From Fasciolopsis buskii (Eukaryota > Platyhelminthes > Trematoda > Plagiorchiida > Fasciolidae): DNA of 64,000 nucleotides. The position numbers and the translations under genes are program-made. The DNA is taken from positions 9,946-73,945 of the forward strand of contig LUCM01002221.1 of NCBI GenBank assembly GCA_008360955.1, given 5' to 3'. Under the pieces are notes generated by a model. The model searched no databases, was not told where the DNA came from, and saw nothing but the letters and a program-made list of their open reading frames with translations. Positions 53,601 through 59,600 of this stretch are shown one piece after another (positions within the stretch are counted from its first letter, which is position 1; each line of letters opens with the position of its first letter).

Positions 53601-56600
53601 TCTCGAGGAGCAGCGTACAACGAGGAATGCGCAAAACATGATCCAACTACCTTAACTCATTCCAGTTCGGTGCCCGTCCTCGGAATGGAAACCTAGGACC
53701 CAATACATTAGGTCCAATCTCAACCTTACAAAATTTTGCCAGCATGTTCTATCACTAATACGAGTACAGCGGTATTCGAACAGTAAGAGTCTTCGCACAT
53801 TTCTCAAGGGCCGTGTTTCTGAATTGTGTAGCAGCACCGACCTCAGAGGTGCTGTGCGTACTCGACCTTTGATCGATAACCGAATGTCACGCCGATCCCA
53901 CGGATGTTTCACATTGGTGAGTGCCAACCAAGTCTTCCGTATACACGAAGACACTTCATCCGATGTACGACCACCTAGTAAGATACAATAAACCAGGTAA
54001 CCAATCCTGTCTACTTTGTCCAATTATTCTGTGGTCACAACCAAGTTCGACTTCGAGTTAATTCAATCATGAAATAGCATTTTGGGCTTCGAAAATGTAA
54101 ATACGCATCCCAAACATGCGTACACTATCGGGAAGATGGTCATGAAAGACCCACAACTTACTTGGGTCTTCACTCGGTAGCACAACATCGTCAGACAGTA
54201 TACTGTTTGAGCAAATATCATTGTCACTATCCTCACTCGAGTATGCGACAAATTTGAGAAGGAAAGGTAAAAGAGAACAACCCTGACAAACACCATTTCT
54301 CATAGCGAACTCGGGTGAGAAATCTCCGTAAGCACGAATCCGGCTTGGGCTGTTGGATACAGATCGGATAAGCGAAATGAATTTCTGTGGCACACCCTCC
54401 AATGAGATTGGACCGCATAATTGCACGATTTGTAAGTTGGACAGCTCTTTCAGATGAAGAAAGATAGAAATCGTGAGTCTATGGATCGTGTTCACTTTTT
54501 TGTGAGATTTGTCGCAGCGTGGACACTTGACTAATACAACTCTAGACGGGTTGGAAACCGGCTTGATTCTCACGCATACACCTTTCGCGAATGGTAGATA
54601 ATCGGCGAAGGACAATGTCTACGGGCAGTCTGGATGCAGCGCTTTCCAAGCTAATTTCTCTGTGGTTTTCACATAAGGATTTATCAACTTCTTAAGTCGG
54701 TATAACTGCTGATTCATATTTTTCCTTAGGATTCCTTTTCCTTGCTCGGGTTGATCCCATGGGTTTTGTTAACTTCAGTGTTAGCACTTCTCCACCGTCC
54801 TTGAAGAAGGATGATAGCAGTCCATCTGGCCCAACTGCCTTATGCTTTTAAGAGGACTTACCTCCCTATTGACCCGCATTTCTGGTATAGGGCTAGCATC
54901 TACCTGCGTCGTTTCATTTGCAGGCACAAGTGGTAGATTCATTGTGGCAATGGAGCCAACGCTCCAGTCTACGCTTCTGAGAGTGAATTAGTGAACCGTC
55001 GTATTCTTCAACTGCCACGCTTACATTGGTGTTTCTGTGAGCTAATATTCTTAATCAATCAGTAGAGGATGCAACCATTGCCGAGAGCTGGATCTTTTTC
55101 AATTCCCTACATTTTCCTGTCCTCCAATGCTCGCAGTCACTTCTTTGGCTGTTGGTCAGTTGATGCCTCAGAGATTTGTGCGTCCTATTATATATGGCAT
55201 CTTTGGAAGACCGATCTACCAGCATCCAAAAGGGCATTGAGTTAGACATCTATACCGAATTCTATGCCGCATCTTTCGTCTGGCACGACAATCGAAACCA
55301 CGCTATCCACTGGATCGAATGAGATAGTTGGTAATGAGTATGCTTCTTCTGAAGGTTCCTTCTCTTTTTAATGTGCATTCTGTTCTTAACCGTCTCCGTT
55401 TGCTCCCTCTGCCTACCCAGAAGTCCTCAGTGATAGTGTCCGATACTTGGAACGATTCATTGTCAAAGGGTTCTAAGTGATTTTCGGATTTGTAGCTTCC
55501 GTTTTCCCAAGGGTCTTCAGCTTCTGAATCTCGACTGCTTTAGCGTGTGCTCTCACGAAGTCCAATGAACTGGACGACTGATGTTTGCCATATCTTTTGA
55601 ACCGATGTTCTGGATTCGAGTGGTGGGATTCGTCTAGCTGTGCCTGGTATCTCATCAAAATATTTCTCGTGCACCTCACTTGGCGAAGCAGCTCGGGTTG
55701 CGGCGAAGTATTAACTTTGGCTAACTAGGGCGAAGCTGCCCCTTTCGATTAGATTCTGATTACTAGTCGTTTAGGTGCAGCAATACTCCGTTGGTCAGTT
55801 GATGCTAGAAAAGATCGTTGTGGTAAGCGCAACTTGTTTGTCATTTCGATGTGTTTAACAGCGACTTACATGGAATTCACTGCTGTCGTTCGCAAGTGCA
55901 AAGGGTCTGTCACTGTAATGGTAGCAAATGATTTTAATGCATAATCTTGAAAAGCTATTCTGTCAGGCGATGAGGATAGGCGTCCTCAGTCTTGTGCGCG
56001 GACAGTTGGTTATTTTCCGCGGTTCGCGTCGCACAGTGACGTTTTGCTCTAAGTCCCCAAATTTCCTGAACCAGCCATCATATATCAGTAAGCCGTCACT
56101 GGTACTGTTTTGTCCAAAGCTAGATCCTGTTGGTCAGCTTACCTTAGACCGGGACTGTGCATGAATTTTTGCTTCAGCGCATTTGGTTAACCGTGTTCCC
56201 ATCATTTATGAACTCCGACAATTAGTAATGCAGGTGATCAATGTTTTCAGACCAAACGGGATGCACTATGCAGCACGTTTCGCCCGCGATCCCTGCCCCG
56301 ATTTTCACCGTAGACTGTCCGGCTCCATGTATTTGCTGAGTTTTTCGGGTAAAAACACCATTTATAAGGTATGCCAGTTAACAAGCTGCTTGAAGGGGAT
56401 CGTAAACATTTGTAGGTCGAAGTAGGCCTAGGAATCGGAATAGAAGCTTTCATCAGGAAACAGCCAAAGATTGTCTAGCTTTGTCCGCAATACTGCTATT
56501 CAGCAGGTTTTGATCAATGGAATGGCGTAATGGAAATATAGAGAAGATGCTTGACAACAAAACCCAAATTCTGGATCGTTTCCAATGGCTTTCCGTTTTT

Positions 56601-59600
56601 CCTCAAGCTGTTTCGAATTTTCCTTAGCATAAAATCTCGTCTTCCGGAGTAACTGATTTGAAGTTTGTATTCTTTGATGGTAACGTCGTGTTATCGTAAG
56701 ATATATGCAGAAATCTAAGACGAAAAAAGGACGAGGGTTATTTGGGCGAGCTGTCAGCATATTCCCATTGTCATTATGTTTAAAAATTCAGTTTTCATCG
56801 ATACTTATGAATTTTCAACTGGCGACTTGTTTTTTTCACATCTTTTTTAAGTGCTGATGAAACAGGCCTAGAACTCCACTCGGTAGTGTGGAATTCTAGA
56901 TTGTTATTTAGAAAATTTATTTATTATGTCCTTATCATAATGTCGATGCCGCCCACTTTTCGATTTGAACTTCTGCAATGCAAATTCCGGGAATTTCAGG
57001 TTTTTACGCCGCCCCGTCATGCTCGTGAAGGTGAACATGGTTCTTTAACAGTTTATAGCAACGAAAATGATCTGCCAATGACTTCCAAAAGTTTACAGGA
57101 GCGACTCCAGGCTCGCATTCGTGCGATTGAACGCCGACATCAGTTAGAAGATGGCAATCCGTCCGGCGTTGTTGATACAGTGAACGGATCCTCTGTAGCG
57201 GTTGCGAATAAAAGCCGGGAAGGTTCTTGCACAGGTGGTGTTCCTGACGATTATCTTGCCGGCGGTTCTCCAGGCGGTGTTGGTGTTGGAAGTGGAGGAA
57301 GTTATTCAAGTCAGTATCGTGGTCCAGTTTCGGGACTAGGGAATACTGACCGGCGCTTCGGTGCTTTTCACCGGCCTGATTATTATGGGAACCGTGGAAG
57401 CTACTTAGGTCGTCCTCGTGGTCGAGGTCCTCGATGGCGTGGACAGTGGGACGATTACCGTGGTCGTCGAGGCACTTGGTACAACAATCGGTGAGGGGTT
57501 GATTTTAATTTCGTTTCCATTTTGATTGCTAGTTTTCTGGGGTAGTTGGCTCCTTATTAACATTATTTTATTCTAGTTATTTTTACCTTATTTGGGTTAT
57601 CACATTTATCGGAAACAGCGTTGTCAGTAGAAGTGAAAATAGGCACCTTTTCAGTTACTTAAGGTTTATCCATTGGTATGTCGCGGTTTTGTTTTCTGCC
57701 ACGTAGCCTGGCCTTCAAACCAACGACTGTTGTCACTTCACGTGATTTGTTGAGGTGAAATTACCGAAATTACGAACTCCGTGAGTGGCAAAAGATCCTA
57801 CGACTGAGCGCCATACTTGCTAATGTTCCTACGTAGTTTTTGTTCACTTCTACGTTCGCTCTGAAAAGCAAAGTTCTTGTGTCCAGATTTATTACAACCG
57901 GTTGAGATTTATACGGGTTCTTTTGCAGTTCTTACAGCCACTGGTTTAAAATGCTACCTTGGACCGACGAACGAGAAAGCTGAAAGACAAACTAGTGTCT
58001 AATATTGAAGTGCTCTGTGCAAGAACAGAAATGGCAGTAATCTTTAACCATGTTGTGGGGCCAAATCCAATTCGATGAAAGGACTCCCGGTGGAGCTGTA
58101 TGTCATCTGGTGATTCCGTAGGTTGCAAATAGGAAAACGGCGACAATAATGCGACTAGCGATGAACAAGATGGATCCAGGCTCACTGAATATCCGTCCGC
58201 GGACAGGCAGTATCGACAATTCGCCGGGTTTTCACCAGGCTCCCTTTCTTCCTACATAAAAATTAAATCGCCGGCTGTGCAACAACGTGACTTGGTAATT
58301 TTAACATCCACGTTGGGTCATTTGCGAAAATAAAACGTTCAATCGAAAACAGTGCGCTTTCTTAGTCGACCTCATCCACAGCGGTAATCTCTTCATCTTT
58401 CCTCGTCCCGATGGTAGGCTATTTCTGAGGAACGTGACCACAAAAGTACTTGCTTTTTGCTGTTTGCTTGTTTGTACCCAATCTCTGAAACGTTGTTCCT
58501 TTGCCAGTATAAATATATATTTTCGAGGAAACACATTTTTGTCGTAAAAATTGATATCGACTCACCATGCACCTTTATTCGTCTTCAATGCACCGGACTC
58601 AGGTTGATACCATTCTCACTGGTTGCGGTTGGGTGAGTGTTAATCGACATTCTTGGTCCTAAAATCTTTTATTGGCATAGAGCCATTTAGTGTCATTAGG
58701 CCCGGCGTGTTAACGAGCCGGACAACAGCGAATTACTGACTAACTTCATTTTGATAAACGTCATTTTCTTCGACTAACTTCGTTTTCATCTGTTTGCACA
58801 ATTACCTCCTACCAAAGCCAATTCAAATGCACTGTCTTCATGCATATGCACCTACAAACCAACTGACAAGCGAGACGAACCTCAGCTCTGTTCAGCTTGA
58901 AATTCAACTGCTGGTCTCTAAACGCCTCGTGCATCACGCTCGCCATTCCATCGCGGGCTGATGTCTGAACTAAAAGAACAAAAGCGTCGAGCCATCAGAT
59001 AACGCGTGTGTGTGTTGGTTCGTGAATAGGCTAATCACATCTTCATCTCTCGCCAGCTGTTAGAGCCCCGTTCTACCTTCCAAAAGCTAACGTTGATCGT
59101 GTTTTTGAGCATTCGCGCAGCCTTTGACCCTGTTGATAGGCCTGAATTATGGCACTGTTCTGTTATGGAATGGAATATATGAGAAGTAGGTGTCGGCCCT
59201 CATAGAGTTGCGCCGTCATACGTCAACTCGGATGAAGGCTCATGGTCAGTTTTCTCCACCCTTCGTCATCTCCAGTGAAGCGCGAGACGGATGCCCCGTA
59301 TCCCCATTTCTTTCCAACTTTGTCATAAAGGACGTTCTACGGAATGCTTTTTCTGGTCTTTTAGACAGTGTAGTCGGACTTCTCCCTGCGAACAGAGTTT
59401 TTGGCGTAGAGTATGCCTATAATATCGTCTTGCTGTGAGACCGGCAATTCTACGTGCGTAGACAGGGTACGTGCCTTCAAAATGCAAGTTACTTTTTCAA
59501 GACTGGCAGGAACATGTGCATGCATTCACCCTTTTTAATGATCGTTTAGAGTACCTCAGGAGCCTGATCACACCTGGCGATGTGGGAGAAGGGTGGTCTC

